DNA from: Treponema sp. UBA3662
GTDB taxonomy: Bacteria > Spirochaetota > Spirochaetia > Treponematales > Treponemataceae
Direction of reading: 5' to 3'
Length of the DNA: 26,312 bases
Assembly: GCA_002373205.1 (NCBI GenBank)
Contig: DFJV01000050.1
Span: 1 to 26,312, forward strand
Below the pieces are notes generated by a model that had not been told where the DNA came from, did no database searches, and saw only the letters and a list, made by a program, of their open reading frames with translations. Below, in pieces: positions 14,082 to 21,862 of the stretch. Both the position numbers and the translations under genes were made by a program. How positions within the stretch are numbered: position 1 is the stretch's first letter; every line of letters begins with the position of its first letter.

Positions 14082-14900
14082 ATGTTGAATAACTTAATCA
14101 TCAGGGCAGAAAAGCCGGCAGATTACAAAAATACAGAACTTATGACCATGAGGAGTTTTTGGAATAAGTTTGGGCCTGGTTGTTCTGAACACAATATGGT
14201 TAGAATCATTAGGGAATCAAAAGATTATATTCCCCAGATAAGCCGTATTGCCGAACTGAATGGTAAAATTGTTGGTGCTGTTTTTTACACAAAGGCTTGG
14301 ATTGATGACGGCAGCGTAAAAAGAGAGGTTGCACTTTTGGGGCCTCTGTCTGTTGAACCTACCATGGAAGGTAACGGCATTGGCGGCACACTGCTTGTAG
14401 AAAGTATAAAGCTTGCCAAGGAAAATGGAATTGCGGGGATTATTCTTGCAGGTGAACCGGGCTATTATCCCAAGTTTGGATTTGAATTGTGCAGTAAGTA
14501 CGGAATTACGGATGCAGAAGGAAATTCATACGATGCATATCTTTGCTATCCGTTAACAGATGGTTTTAAGTCTTGCAAGGGCAAATTCATAGAGAGCGGG
14601 GACTTTGCAAAAATTGGCGATGAAAAACTTTTGGAAGAAATTAGCAAAGAATTTCCTGACTATAGAAAGGTAAAAGTTCAGGAAGGTTTTATGCAGATAT
14701 TTGACGAGCATCTTGGCCGCGTAGAATCCATTCAGGGTGAAATTTATAATGTGCGTTACTGGGAACTTGTAATACCTGCTAAGCTTTCTGGTAACTTGCA
14801 GGAAAAGCCGTATGTTGGCAGCGACGTTCAATTCTGTTGGAACCACAAGGGTGGAGAATCCAAAATTACAAAAGTGCTAAAGAATCTTTTGGAGGAATAG
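14082..14900 (+). CDS. GNAT N-acetyltransferase with C-terminal extension
   Basis: A 272-residue protein. Residues 5-150 form a GNAT domain similar to the YhbS group: ISRIAELNGKIVGAVFY, LLGPLSVEPTMEGNGIGGTLL (acetyl-CoA loop EGNGIGG), and GEPGYYPKFGFE. The last 110 residues are a separate region (KVKVQEGFMQIFDEHLGRVE... YVGSDVQFCWNH) that I do not recognise. It follows rsgA by 6 nt with AAGGAG upstream, so it belongs to the rsgA operon; whether it acts on the ribosome is speculation. The 3' end faces exonuclease III, 27 nt away, with no clear terminator between. Confidence 0.87.
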   Translation: MLNNLIIRAEKPADYKNTELMTMRSFWNKFGPGCSEHNMVRIIRESKDYIPQISRIAELNGKIVGAVFYTKAWIDDGSVKREVALLGPLSVEPTMEGNGIGGTLLVESIKLAKENGIAGIILAGEPGYYPKFGFELCSKYGITDAEGNSYDAYLCYPLTDGFKSCKGKFIESGDFAKIGDEKLLEEISKEFPDYRKVKVQEGFMQIFDEHLGRVESIQGEIYNVRYWELVIPAKLSGNLQEKPYVGSDVQFCWNHKGGESKITKVLKNLLEE

Positions 14901-14927
14901 AAGAAGCTGGGCGCAGGGGATTAAGCC

Positions 14928-15758
14928 TTATATTTCAATTTCCAAAAGAATTGGAGTATGGTCTTGGCGTGGACCTGAATCAATCATTTCGGATTTTTTT
15001 ATTTTGCCTTTGATGCGGTCGCTGACAAGAAAATAATCTATGCGCCAGCCTGAATTGTTTATCTTGCTGGTTTTGATTCTCTGCCCCCACCAAGAGTAGA
15101 TGCTTTTTACATCTCCATGGATAAAGCGGAAGCTGTCCACAAACCCCTTGCTTAGAAGCTGGGTAAAGTCTTCCCGCTCTTCATCCGTGAAGCCTGCCGA
15201 AAAATGATTGCTAGCAGGATTTGCTAAGTCAATTTCCTTGTGGGCAACATTAAAGTCTCCGCAGGCGATTACCGCTTTTTTCTTGTCTAGGGAAGAAAGG
15301 TAGTCGGCGTATAGGGCATCCCATTTTTGGCGGTCGGCAAGTCTTTTAAGTCCGTCACCAGAGTTGGGCGTGTAGACATTTACAAAATAGAAGTTTTCAA
15401 ATTCGAGTGTGAGTAGGCGTCCCTCATCATCCATTGTGTCTGGAGCACCAAGCCTTGGCGTAAGTTTTTGAGCCTTAAGACCTTCTTTGTAGAGAACCAT
15501 TGTTCCAGCATAGCCTTTTTTTGCTGGCGGAACAGAAGAAATCCATTCAATGGTGTAGCCAGAAAGATAGGATTTTAAAAGCTCCAGATGTTTGTCGGAA
15601 GGTCCGTCGGCGGGCAGCTTTGTTTCTTGAATTGCAATTATGTCTGCATCGTAAGACGCAATTTTTTTTAGCACGTCTTGGGAAAGAATTGCTCTTGCCG
15701 AAGTTGAAGTAAGTGCCGCATTTAATGAATCTATATTCCACGAAATAAATTTTGCCAT
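14928..15758 (-). CDS. xth: Exodeoxyribonuclease III / AP endonuclease
   Basis: A 276-residue member of the ExoIII/APE1 family, which cuts DNA at abasic sites in base-excision repair. Catalytic elements in order: SWNIDSLNA, IIAIQETKLP (metal ligand Glu45), FVNVYTPNSGDGLKR, ACGDFNVAH (Asp/Asn), NNSGWRIDYFLVSDR, and the terminal RQDHTPILLEIE (Asp-His pair). All key residues are present and the length is normal. The start has an AGGAAG Shine-Dalgarno, and TGATATAAT upstream is a perfect extended -10. It is a single-gene unit converging on the rsgA-GNAT operon. Confidence 0.95.
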   Translation of the reverse strand: MAKFISWNIDSLNAALTSTSARAILSQDVLKKIASYDADIIAIQETKLPADGPSDKHLELLKSYLSGYTIEWISSVPPAKKGYAGTMVLYKEGLKAQKLTPRLGAPDTMDDEGRLLTLEFENFYFVNVYTPNSGDGLKRLADRQKWDALYADYLSSLDKKKAVIACGDFNVAHKEIDLANPASNHFSAGFTDEEREDFTQLLSKGFVDSFRFIHGDVKSIYSWWGQRIKTSKINNSGWRIDYFLVSDRIKGKIKKSEMIDSGPRQDHTPILLEIEI

Positions 15759-15781
15759 TTGAATCTTCCTTTTATTTTTTG

Positions 15782-15790
15782 ATTATATCA
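15782..15790 (-). promoter_or_regulatory. Extended -10 promoter of exonuclease III
   Basis: Minus strand TGATATAAT, a perfect extended -10 (TGn-TATAAT), about 20 bp upstream of the start codon. The -35 is weak (TTGCTT at 16 bp). Confidence 0.6.
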
Positions 15791-15890
15791 CTACGGCTTG
15801 GAAAAGCAAGCATGAATCAGCATTTTGCATATTCACCTTCAAACATGGCACTTCTCCTATTTTTCTGCTCTGACGGATTCTGCAAAGTAT

Positions 15891-15911
15891 AATTCAAATC
15901 TTGTTTGAATT
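15891..15911. promoter_or_regulatory. AT-rich palindrome, possible operator
   Basis: AATTCAAA (15891-15898) and TTTGAATT (15904-15911) are perfect inverted arms around TCTTG. A further TTTGAATTTG follows at 15920-15929, and a TATAAT (15888-15893) overlaps the left arm. It lies in the divergent region between exonuclease III and the GNAT-DUF4298 gene; no regulator is identified. Confidence 0.35.
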
Positions 15912-15964
15912 TTATCATATTTGAATTTGCTTGTAAACTTGCTGTAATAGCTGTTGTCTTATTA

Positions 15965-15993
15965 ATGACGAAATGCTTTTTTAGTGCTATATT
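15965..15993 (+). promoter_or_regulatory. Promoter placing +1 on the GNAT-DUF4298 ATG
   Basis: ATGACG (15965-15970), 17 bp, TATATT (15988-15993), strengthened by TGC directly before the -10. The ATG at 16000 begins exactly 6 nt later. There is no Shine-Dalgarno. Confidence 0.6.
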
Positions 15994-15999
15994 AATCTT

Positions 16000-16716
16000 A
16001 TGTTAGATGTAAAACTTTTTCCGCTTGAGCTGTCAGACAGAGAACAGTTCATAAGGGACAATCAGGATGCGTTTAATTATGGTGCTATGGAAGAATTTGG
16101 GCAGAGGGACATGCACTTTGAGGAAGATGGAGAAATAATTTCCCGCGACACAATTGCTTCTGCAATTGATGAAGGTTCAGCCTACCGCATTGTTGAAAAT
16201 GGCAAAATTCTTGGAGGCCTTGTTGCTAAAACGGAATATGACTGTGGCCAACTTGAATTGCTTTTTGTCTCTCCGGCTTTTCATGGCAAAGGCCTTGGCT
16301 ACGCTGCTTGGTGCGAACTGGAGGCAATGCATCCCGAGGTTACGGTTTGGGAAACAGTAACTCCTTATTTTGAAAAGCGCAGCATCCATTTTTATGTAAA
16401 CCGTTGCGGCTTTAAAATTGTTGAATACTACAAAGATGGTGAACTGCTGGATATGTTCCGCTTTGAAAAAATTCTTCCTGCTACAAAAGAATCCATACAG
16501 GAGCAGATAAAACGGATTTCCTATTACGAAGATGTAATGCAAAAGGCTAAGGGCGGATCTGAAGAGATGCTAAAAAGTTTGTCGGGCTATTACGGCAGTT
16601 CCGCATGGAAGCGTGATTTTGCAGCGGATGAAGCAGGACTCTTGCCTAAAAACCTTGCGCGTGGTGTTTTGTCTGAAGATGAAGTTTATAATCTTTTGGA
16701 AGAATACGGCAAATAG
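16000..16716 (+). CDS. GNAT acetyltransferase fused to DUF4298
   Basis: A 238-residue fusion. Residues 1-150 are a GNAT domain: YRIVENGKILGGLVAKTEYD, LELLFVSPAFHGKGLGYAAW (acetyl-CoA loop HGKGLG), HFYVNRCGFKIVEYY. Residues about 160-238 match DUF4298: an IQEQIKRISYYEDVM helix, then YYGSSAWKRDFAADEAGLLP and GVLSEDEVYNLLEEY. DUF4298 usually occurs as a small stand-alone protein of unknown function. The ATG has no Shine-Dalgarno but sits exactly at the predicted +1 of an extended -10 promoter, so the mRNA is probably leaderless. The WYL regulator gene follows after 11 nt with a good Shine-Dalgarno and is likely co-transcribed. Confidence 0.88.
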   Translation: MLDVKLFPLELSDREQFIRDNQDAFNYGAMEEFGQRDMHFEEDGEIISRDTIASAIDEGSAYRIVENGKILGGLVAKTEYDCGQLELLFVSPAFHGKGLGYAAWCELEAMHPEVTVWETVTPYFEKRSIHFYVNRCGFKIVEYYKDGELLDMFRFEKILPATKESIQEQIKRISYYEDVMQKAKGGSEEMLKSLSGYYGSSAWKRDFAADEAGLLPKNLARGVLSEDEVYNLLEEYGK

Positions 16717-16727
16717 GAGACGCATTT

Positions 16728-17750
16728 ATGGCTGTGGACTTTACAGAAAAAGCAAAAAGGTATCAGGCGATAGATGAGATAATCGCATCCGGAAGAAAAT
16801 TAAAATGGAATCAGATTATTTCTGAACTCTGGGACAAGTACAACATCAAAACCAGCCGCACGTCTTTTTTTAGGGACATAGAAGACTTACAGGAAAAATA
16901 TCAGGCTCCAATTGATACTGATTTTGAAACAAGCGGATATTTTTATACGGATCCAAAATACAGGCTGCCGCGTTTTTATACTGATGAAAATGCCGCAAAA
17001 GCAGCCAAGCTTATAAAGACACTGATGGACATGGTAAAAGGCAATCCTCTCTACAAAGAAGCGCAGGAAGTTTTTGAATCGCTTTCAATAGAAAACCATG
17101 ATTTGTCCATAGAAAATATTAGGATAAACAAAAAGCCGGACAACGACAGGATTATTTTTGTTGGCGCACCAAACAAGTCAATTCCTGCGGAAACGTGGAG
17201 GATTATAGATGAGGCCCTTAAGCAAAACAGGGTGATTACTTTTGTGTACCAGTCTCTTACGGATCCAAGGCCTTATAAAAGAATGGTTCAACCCTGGCAG
17301 CTTATTTTTGACAACGGCAACTGGAACCTGCATGCCCTGGATATTGTAAAAAAAGCAAGCCGACGTTATTCGCTTGGAGAGATGAAAAACATTCAGATGA
17401 CAAAAGAAGTCTTTAAGCTTCCAAAGGATTATGACTTCCGAAAAATGACGCGGGGTTCTTTTGGCTGCATGTGCCAAGCTGATTATCTTGACTATAAAAT
17501 ACATTTGCACGGTTATGCTGTCCGCTATGCAAAAAACAGAATTTGGGGAGAAAACCAGACAATTGTTCCGGACAAGAAAAATCCTGGCCCCAATGGAGAC
17601 GGAATAATTTTGAGTTTTAGAAGCAACCAGCTTTATTCCATACAGCACTGGACTTGGCAGTGGGCAGACGAAGCTATGCCTCTTGCTCCAAAGGAATTGG
17701 TGGACGACTGGCTGGACAAGCGGGCAAAGGTTAGCAAGATGGAGCTATAG
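16728..17750 (+). CDS. WYL-domain transcriptional regulator
   Basis: A 340-residue regulator. The N-terminal 60 residues form a helix-turn-helix (WNQIISELWDKYNIKTSRTSFFRDIEDL, resembling the HTH_11/DeoR type). A linker follows and then a WYL domain with RMVQPWQLIFDNGNWNLHALD, where the signature W-Y-L triplet reads WNL, and YSLGEMKNIQM. A C-terminal WCX-like extension (FRSNQLYSIQHWTWQWADEA) ends the protein. WYL domains sense small ligands, often nucleotides or nucleic acids, and control stress or defence genes. It is likely expressed from the GNAT-DUF4298 promoter. Its last 6 nt overlap the convergent GNAT gene. No defence genes lie beside it, so its targets are unknown. Confidence 0.88.
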   Translation: MAVDFTEKAKRYQAIDEIIASGRKLKWNQIISELWDKYNIKTSRTSFFRDIEDLQEKYQAPIDTDFETSGYFYTDPKYRLPRFYTDENAAKAAKLIKTLMDMVKGNPLYKEAQEVFESLSIENHDLSIENIRINKKPDNDRIIFVGAPNKSIPAETWRIIDEALKQNRVITFVYQSLTDPRPYKRMVQPWQLIFDNGNWNLHALDIVKKASRRYSLGEMKNIQMTKEVFKLPKDYDFRKMTRGSFGCMCQADYLDYKIHLHGYAVRYAKNRIWGENQTIVPDKKNPGPNGDGIILSFRSNQLYSIQHWTWQWADEAMPLAPKELVDDWLDKRAKVSKMEL

Positions 17751-18179
17751 CCACTGGATGAAGGCGGTTTTGTCGCTGCTGTTGTAGCCGGCATTTTCGT
17801 AAAAGCGGAGGGTCTCTGCTTTTTTTGAACCGGTAAGCAGCATCATTTTGTAGCAGTTTTCATTTTTTGCTATGGTTCTTGCATAGTCTAGGCATTCACT
17901 TGCATATCCCTTTTTGCGGTAGTCTGCATGAGTTACTACATTTTCCACAAAAGCGTATGGCCTTACATTCCTTGTTAGGTTGGGGATGATTACGCAGACG
18001 CAGGAAGATACAATCTTGCCGTCTATCTCGTTTACAATTAGGTGGTGGTTCTTGTCTTCCATAATCTGCTTCCAGGTATTTTCCAAGTGCTCGTCCTGAT
18101 TTGGAATGCTGTCTTCGTGCAGGTACAAATAAAGCTCCAGCAGCGCATTTAGATCATTTTTGTTTGCTTCTCTTATCAT
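17745..18179 (-). CDS. GNAT N-acetyltransferase
   Basis: A 144-residue single GNAT domain. It begins MIREANKNDLNALLELY, has VNEIDGKIVSSCVCVII, then FVENVVTHADYRKKGYASECL (acetyl-CoA loop RKKGYA) and ETLRFYENAGY. Size and motifs are normal for a small-molecule or peptide acetyltransferase; the substrate is unknown. Its ATG overlaps the stop of the TfoX-like gene (18176-18179), so translation is coupled. It is the last gene of a three-gene minus-strand operon. Confidence 0.9.
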   Translation of the reverse strand: MIREANKNDLNALLELYLYLHEDSIPNQDEHLENTWKQIMEDKNHHLIVNEIDGKIVSSCVCVIIPNLTRNVRPYAFVENVVTHADYRKKGYASECLDYARTIAKNENCYKMMLLTGSKKAETLRFYENAGYNSSDKTAFIQWL

Positions 18180-18481
18180 TTTGACTTTGCAACCTCTTCA
18201 TACATGGCATTAAAAAGTTTGCGGAGAAAATCTTTGTTTTCTAAGCCTTCTACTAGGAGCATTTTCTTTGCACCTTCGTAGGGGACTTCTAGCGTGGCAT
18301 CCGGCATTTTTTCTGCGGCAGATTTTATGTTTTTTACAAGAAAGCGGTTGTCGTAAATTCCACCGATGATTTTTTTGCGGTAATATATGATGAACTCTCC
18401 CATCATTGCACGGTAGCTTATTTGATCAAGCAGGGAAAGCTGCTCTAATACAAAGTCAAGATATTCTTTTGTAGACGCCAT
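18176..18481 (-). CDS. TfoX/Sxy N-terminal domain protein
   Basis: A 101-residue protein consisting only of the TfoX N-terminal domain: YLDFVLEQLSLLDQISYRAMMGEFIIYYRKKIIGGIYDN and LVEGLENKDFLRKLFNAMYEEV. TfoX proteins activate competence genes in gammaproteobacteria with the help of a C-terminal domain. Stand-alone N-terminal domains are common elsewhere and have no proven role. The start has GGAGA at a good distance. It lies between two GNAT genes, with a 4-nt stop/start overlap downstream and a 20-nt gap upstream. Confidence 0.9.
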   Translation of the reverse strand: MASTKEYLDFVLEQLSLLDQISYRAMMGEFIIYYRKKIIGGIYDNRFLVKNIKSAAEKMPDATLEVPYEGAKKMLLVEGLENKDFLRKLFNAMYEEVAKSK

Positions 18482-18501
18482 CTTTTCTCCTTGCCTTTTC
18501 T

Positions 18502-19038
18502 CTATAAAGAATTGAGCCAGTCTTCTTTTGTAAGAAGGCTTACATATCCGTTGCGCTTTTCATGCATCAGTGTGACATCAACATTTTCTGACTTCCACTG
18601 GAATTTAAAGCCGCACTTTTCCTGAACCCGCTTGGACTTTTCGTTGCCTTCATAATAGCCAACCCAAATTTTTTGCATACCGCAATCTTCGAAAGCGTGG
18701 CGGATTATTTCTTTTGTGGCCTCTGTCATTATACCGCAGCCCCAGAAAGGTTTTCCAATCCAGTAGCCAAGTTCACACTCGTCATCACGTTCGGTCATGT
18801 CTGTGTGTCCGTTAAGCTTTAGTTCAATTGCGCCGATTGCCTTACCGTCTTCCTTTAGGCATATAGCATAAGCCTCTTTGCCATTTAAAACATTTTTTAT
18901 TACATCACGGCTTTCTTCTATGCTCTTGTGGGGAGGCCAGCCAGCAATTGGTCCGACATCCGGATTGCTTGCGTATTTGTACAATTCTTCTGCATCATCA
19001 TCTTTCCATTTGCGCAAGATAAGCCTTTTTGTTTCCAT
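18502..19038 (-). CDS. RimJ/RimL-type GNAT acetyltransferase
   Basis: A 178-residue GNAT protein of the ribosomal-protein acetyltransferase (Acetyltransf_3) type: METKRLILRKWKDDDAEELYKYASN, AIGAIELKLNGH, ECELGYWIGKPFWGCGIMTEA and NEKSKRVQEKCGFKF. The frame extends upstream to 19110, but the added residues resemble nothing, while METKRLILR is the canonical beginning of this family and has AGGAAA upstream, so the ATG at 19038 is chosen. It is the first gene of a minus-strand operon with TfoX and a second GNAT. Substrate is unknown. Confidence 0.9.
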   Translation of the reverse strand: METKRLILRKWKDDDAEELYKYASNPDVGPIAGWPPHKSIEESRDVIKNVLNGKEAYAICLKEDGKAIGAIELKLNGHTDMTERDDECELGYWIGKPFWGCGIMTEATKEIIRHAFEDCGMQKIWVGYYEGNEKSKRVQEKCGFKFQWKSENVDVTLMHEKRNGYVSLLTKEDWLNSL

Positions 19039-19187
19039 ATTAATTTGTTTCCTATATAAGCTTTTGTATTTTTTATGCTCATTCTGTGGGCGGCAAAAAA
19101 CTTGATACAATTCTTTCAGAATTTATTTTTTTTGGCAAGAGCGGGTGCAAGAGTAAGAATAAATGAATGGCGGAAAAGAGGATATGG

Positions 19188-19196
19188 TGGTATAAT
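19188..19196 (+). promoter_or_regulatory. Extended -10 promoter of the 19243 gene
   Basis: TGGTATAAT is a perfect extended -10. The predicted +1 is near 19203 and the leader is about 40 nt with a GGAGG Shine-Dalgarno. The -35 is weak. Confidence 0.6.
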
Positions 19197-19242
19197 GTAG
19201 AAAATATGAAACTGGGCTGTTTAAGCGCTGGAGGAAATGAAG

Positions 19243-19563
19243 ATGGCAGAATGCAAAGAATCAGACTGGAAGCTCTTCCGTGTTAAGATTGTCGATTGGC
19301 AGGAAAATTACATGGCGAGGCTGAATCAGAAGATAATCAAAATACTAAGCGATGAAAACAAAACGCAATCTGATCGTTTTTGGAAGGCAAGTAAAATCCT
19401 TGCCAGCGAAAAAAAATCAGTTGGCGTTGTATGCGAATTGAAACGCAGCATGCTCAAGTGGAATATCGTTTCTCTTATAAACCAAAAAGTCATTACGATG
19501 GATGACTTGTCAGACTTCAGTTCTGAATTACAAGAACATATTGCACTGATGATGAGAGATTAG
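19243..19563 (+). CDS. Small conserved protein of unknown function
   Basis: A 106-residue soluble, mostly helical protein (MAECKESDWKLFRVKIVDWQ, then YMARLNQKIIKILS, RSMLKWNIVSLINQKVITMD, and DDLSDFSSELQEHIALMM). I recall similar small proteins from gut Firmicutes that databases sometimes label 'multidrug transporter' without reason: there is no membrane segment. An ATG two codons upstream (19237) lies only 2 nt from the GGAGG, whereas the ATG at 19243 is 8 nt away, so the latter is preferred. It lies 55 nt before the MATE gene, which has its own promoter. Function unknown. Confidence 0.75.
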   Translation: MAECKESDWKLFRVKIVDWQENYMARLNQKIIKILSDENKTQSDRFWKASKILASEKKSVGVVCELKRSMLKWNIVSLINQKVITMDDLSDFSSELQEHIALMMRD

Positions 19564-19583
19564 GGTCTCGGACATTCCGGCAG

Positions 19584-19612
19584 TTGATTGCCTATAAAAT
19601 TATTGCTATATT
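19584..19612 (+). promoter_or_regulatory. Promoter placing +1 on the MATE gene ATG
   Basis: TTGATT (19584-19589), 17 bp, TATATT (19607-19612) with TGC directly before the -10. The ATG at 19619 starts 6 nt later, at the predicted +1. There is no Shine-Dalgarno. Confidence 0.65.
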
Positions 19613-19618
19613 CAGAGA

Positions 19619-20998
19619 ATGGGTTTTGAAAAATCTTTGGATCAGAGGGAAGAGTCCCGGAATTTTTTTAAGTCGCTGTTTACGATTGTTGGTCCGATTG
19701 CGCTGCAGAATTTGATTTCGGCGGCGGTTGGTTCGGCGGACGTGATAATGCTTGGCAAGGTTGGGCAGGATGCAATTGCGGCGGTGAATCTGGCTTCGTA
19801 CATTCAGTTCATTCTGTTTTTGTTTTTTATTGGACTTTCTTCTGGTGTTGTGATGCTGGCGGCTCAGTATTGGGGCAAGAAGGACACTCATTCCATAGAA
19901 ACGATTTTTGGTATTGGATGCAAGATTTCGGCAGCGATAGGGCTTGTCTTTGCCTTGTTAGCTTTTTTTGTTCCAGGATTGCTGATGAAGATTTTTACGG
20001 ATGAGCTGCCCCTGATTTCTATTGGAAGTGAATACCTTAGGTTTGTGAGCGTGGGATTTTTTATTCTTGCTTTTTCGCAGATTTACCAGGCGGTGCTAAA
20101 GAGTATTGAGCGGGTTAGGACTGTAACCGTGATTACTACCGCAGCCCTTTTGCTTAACATTGGTTTGAATGCGGTTTTTATTTATGGTCTTTTTGGTATG
20201 CCAAAGTTGGGAGTGCGCGGTGTTGCCTTGGCTACTACTATTTCGCGCGTTATTGAGCTTTTGGTTTGTGTGCTTGTGTGTGCGCGTGTAAGGGAAATTC
20301 ATTTTGGGCTCGAAACGCTTTTTAGGAAAAATGCAGTGCTGCTAAGGGATTTTGTGCATTATTCGCTTCCTGCTATTGGAAACGAAGCCGTGTGGGGTGC
20401 GGGCTGGGCTACGTATGCTGTAATCATGGGGCATTTGGGTTCTGATTTGGTTGCGGCAAATTCCGTTGTTAACGTGGTGCGCAATTTGGCCAGTGTTCTT
20501 TGCTTTGGCATGGCTTACGGAGGAGCGATTGTGCTTGGCAAGCAGATGGGGGCAAACCAGATGGAGCTTGTTTCGCGGAATGCTTCGCGTCTTGTAAAAA
20601 GTACTATTCTTGCCGGTGTCGTAGGTGCGGTGGCTTTAGGCTTGTGCCGGCCACTTATTTTTAGGATTGCAGATTTGAACGAGCAGGCAAGGTTTTACTT
20701 AACGCCGCTTTTGTACATAAACTGCCTTTCACTTTTTGGTGCGGCGATTAACACCGTTTTGATTTGCGGTGTCTTCCGTGCTGGCGGTGATGCAAAGTGG
20801 GGCTTTGTTCTTGATGCAATTGCAATGTGGGCAGTTTCTGTGCCACTTGGATTTTTTTGTGCATTCGTGCTTCATTTGCCTCCCCTGGTGGTGTACCTGA
20901 TTCTCTATGTTGATGAATGGGAGAAGATGATTTTTAATGTGATTCACTACAAGCGGGGCAAGTGGATGAAGAATATTACGCGGGACTTTGAATCATAA
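19619..20998 (+). CDS. MATE family efflux transporter
   Basis: A 459-residue membrane protein with about twelve hydrophobic segments in two homologous halves. MATE features: IVGPIALQNLISAAVGSADV and MLGKVGQDAIAAVNLA in helix 1-2, GLSSGVVMLAAQYWGKKD, and in the second half VVNVVRNLASVLCFGMAYGG and AIVLGKQMGAN. MATE proteins export cationic drugs, metabolites or nucleotides in exchange for Na+ or H+; the exact cargo is unknown. The start codon coincides with the predicted transcription start of a good promoter. The TraX gene follows within 15 nt, so they likely share a transcript. Confidence 0.93.
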   Translation: MGFEKSLDQREESRNFFKSLFTIVGPIALQNLISAAVGSADVIMLGKVGQDAIAAVNLASYIQFILFLFFIGLSSGVVMLAAQYWGKKDTHSIETIFGIGCKISAAIGLVFALLAFFVPGLLMKIFTDELPLISIGSEYLRFVSVGFFILAFSQIYQAVLKSIERVRTVTVITTAALLLNIGLNAVFIYGLFGMPKLGVRGVALATTISRVIELLVCVLVCARVREIHFGLETLFRKNAVLLRDFVHYSLPAIGNEAVWGAGWATYAVIMGHLGSDLVAANSVVNVVRNLASVLCFGMAYGGAIVLGKQMGANQMELVSRNASRLVKSTILAGVVGAVALGLCRPLIFRIADLNEQARFYLTPLLYINCLSLFGAAINTVLICGVFRAGGDAKWGFVLDAIAMWAVSVPLGFFCAFVLHLPPLVVYLILYVDEWEKMIFNVIHYKRGKWMKNITRDFES

Positions 20999-21011
20999 AA
21001 TGGGAAATATA

Positions 21012-21776
21012 ATGGAAGAAACATCTAAAGATACGTCTAAAGGCTTTACGGGGAATCAGCTTAAGGTTTTTGCAATTATTGCGATGACCATTGACCACCT
21101 AACCTGCGTCATCTGGCCCGGCTACAACTATGACTGGTGGATTATTTTGCTGCACCTTATTGGAAGGCTAACGGCTCCAACAATGTGGTTCATGTGTGCG
21201 CAAGGTTATGCCCATACACGCAACGTAAAAAAATACATTGCTAGGCTTTTTGTCTTTGCATTTATTTCTCACTTTGCATACAACTTTGCTTTTGGAATTC
21301 CGTTTCTTCCTTTTAAGACTACGGTTTTTAACCAGACAAGTGTTATCTGGGCGCTGGCATGGGGAATTGTTCTGCTTTGCATTTTGGATGCGGACTTTCT
21401 AAAGAGCTGGCAAAAGACGGCCTTTGTTTTTGTGATTACGGCAATCGCTTTTCCTGCCGACTGGTCAAGCATAGCAGTCCTTGCAATCATGGAAATTTAT
21501 ATCCACCGCGAAAACCTTACCAAGCAAATTCTTCACATGGAAAAATGGGTTTTGCTTTACGCGCTCGTCTGGTTTTTCTGCATAGACAAGGTTTACGCTT
21601 TTATTCAGCTGGGGGTAATCATTGTCTGGCCTTTCATGAAAAACTACAACGGTCAGCGCGGCAGAATGCGCTTTATGAAATGGTTCTTCTACATTTACTA
21701 TCCTGCGCATCTTGTGGTTTGCGGTCTTATACGGCTTTACCTGCATGGAAACGTTGCTGCTATTATTGGCGGATGA
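21012..21776 (+). CDS. TraX family membrane protein
   Basis: A protein of 254 residues with about seven hydrophobic segments. The TraX signature is clear: FTGNQLKVFAIIAMTIDHLT, LLHLIGRLTAPTMWFMCAQG, YARNVKKY-like YAHTRNVKKY, and SHFAYNFAFGIP. F-plasmid TraX acetylates pilin; chromosomal homologues are acyltransferase-3-like membrane proteins of unknown substrate. Possible starts are TTG 20988, ATG 21000 and ATG 21012. Only 21012 has a Shine-Dalgarno-like GGGA at the right distance, so it is chosen with reservation. It follows the MATE gene directly. It has no link to conjugation here, since no other transfer genes are present. Confidence 0.85.
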   Translation: MEETSKDTSKGFTGNQLKVFAIIAMTIDHLTCVIWPGYNYDWWIILLHLIGRLTAPTMWFMCAQGYAHTRNVKKYIARLFVFAFISHFAYNFAFGIPFLPFKTTVFNQTSVIWALAWGIVLLCILDADFLKSWQKTAFVFVITAIAFPADWSSIAVLAIMEIYIHRENLTKQILHMEKWVLLYALVWFFCIDKVYAFIQLGVIIVWPFMKNYNGQRGRMRFMKWFFYIYYPAHLVVCGLIRLYLHGNVAAIIGG

Positions 21777-21838
21777 ATTTTTATTTTTGCGGCATTTGTC
21801 CCGCAGAAAAATTGATGCCTTGCCTTTTTTTATGGTAG

Positions 21839-21844
21839 TATAAT
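21839..21844 (+). promoter_or_regulatory. -10 element upstream of the 21863 gene
   Basis: A consensus TATAAT with a predicted +1 near 21851. A second box, TATAAA (21851-21856), lies exactly 6 nt before the ATG at 21863, as in the leaderless genes of this window, but no -35 fits it. Confidence 0.4.
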
Positions 21845-21862
21845 TTCGAATATAAAAAGAAG

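Noticed and set aside
19206..19286. A 26-codon ORF starting 9 nt after the TATAAT at 19191
   Set aside because: It has the leaderless spacing but overlaps the better supported 19243 gene out of frame and carries no notable codons; probably chance.
21784..21809. GCGG/CCGC hairpin after the TraX gene as a terminator
   Set aside because: The stem is partly T/A and no T-run follows directly on either strand, so I do not call it a terminator.
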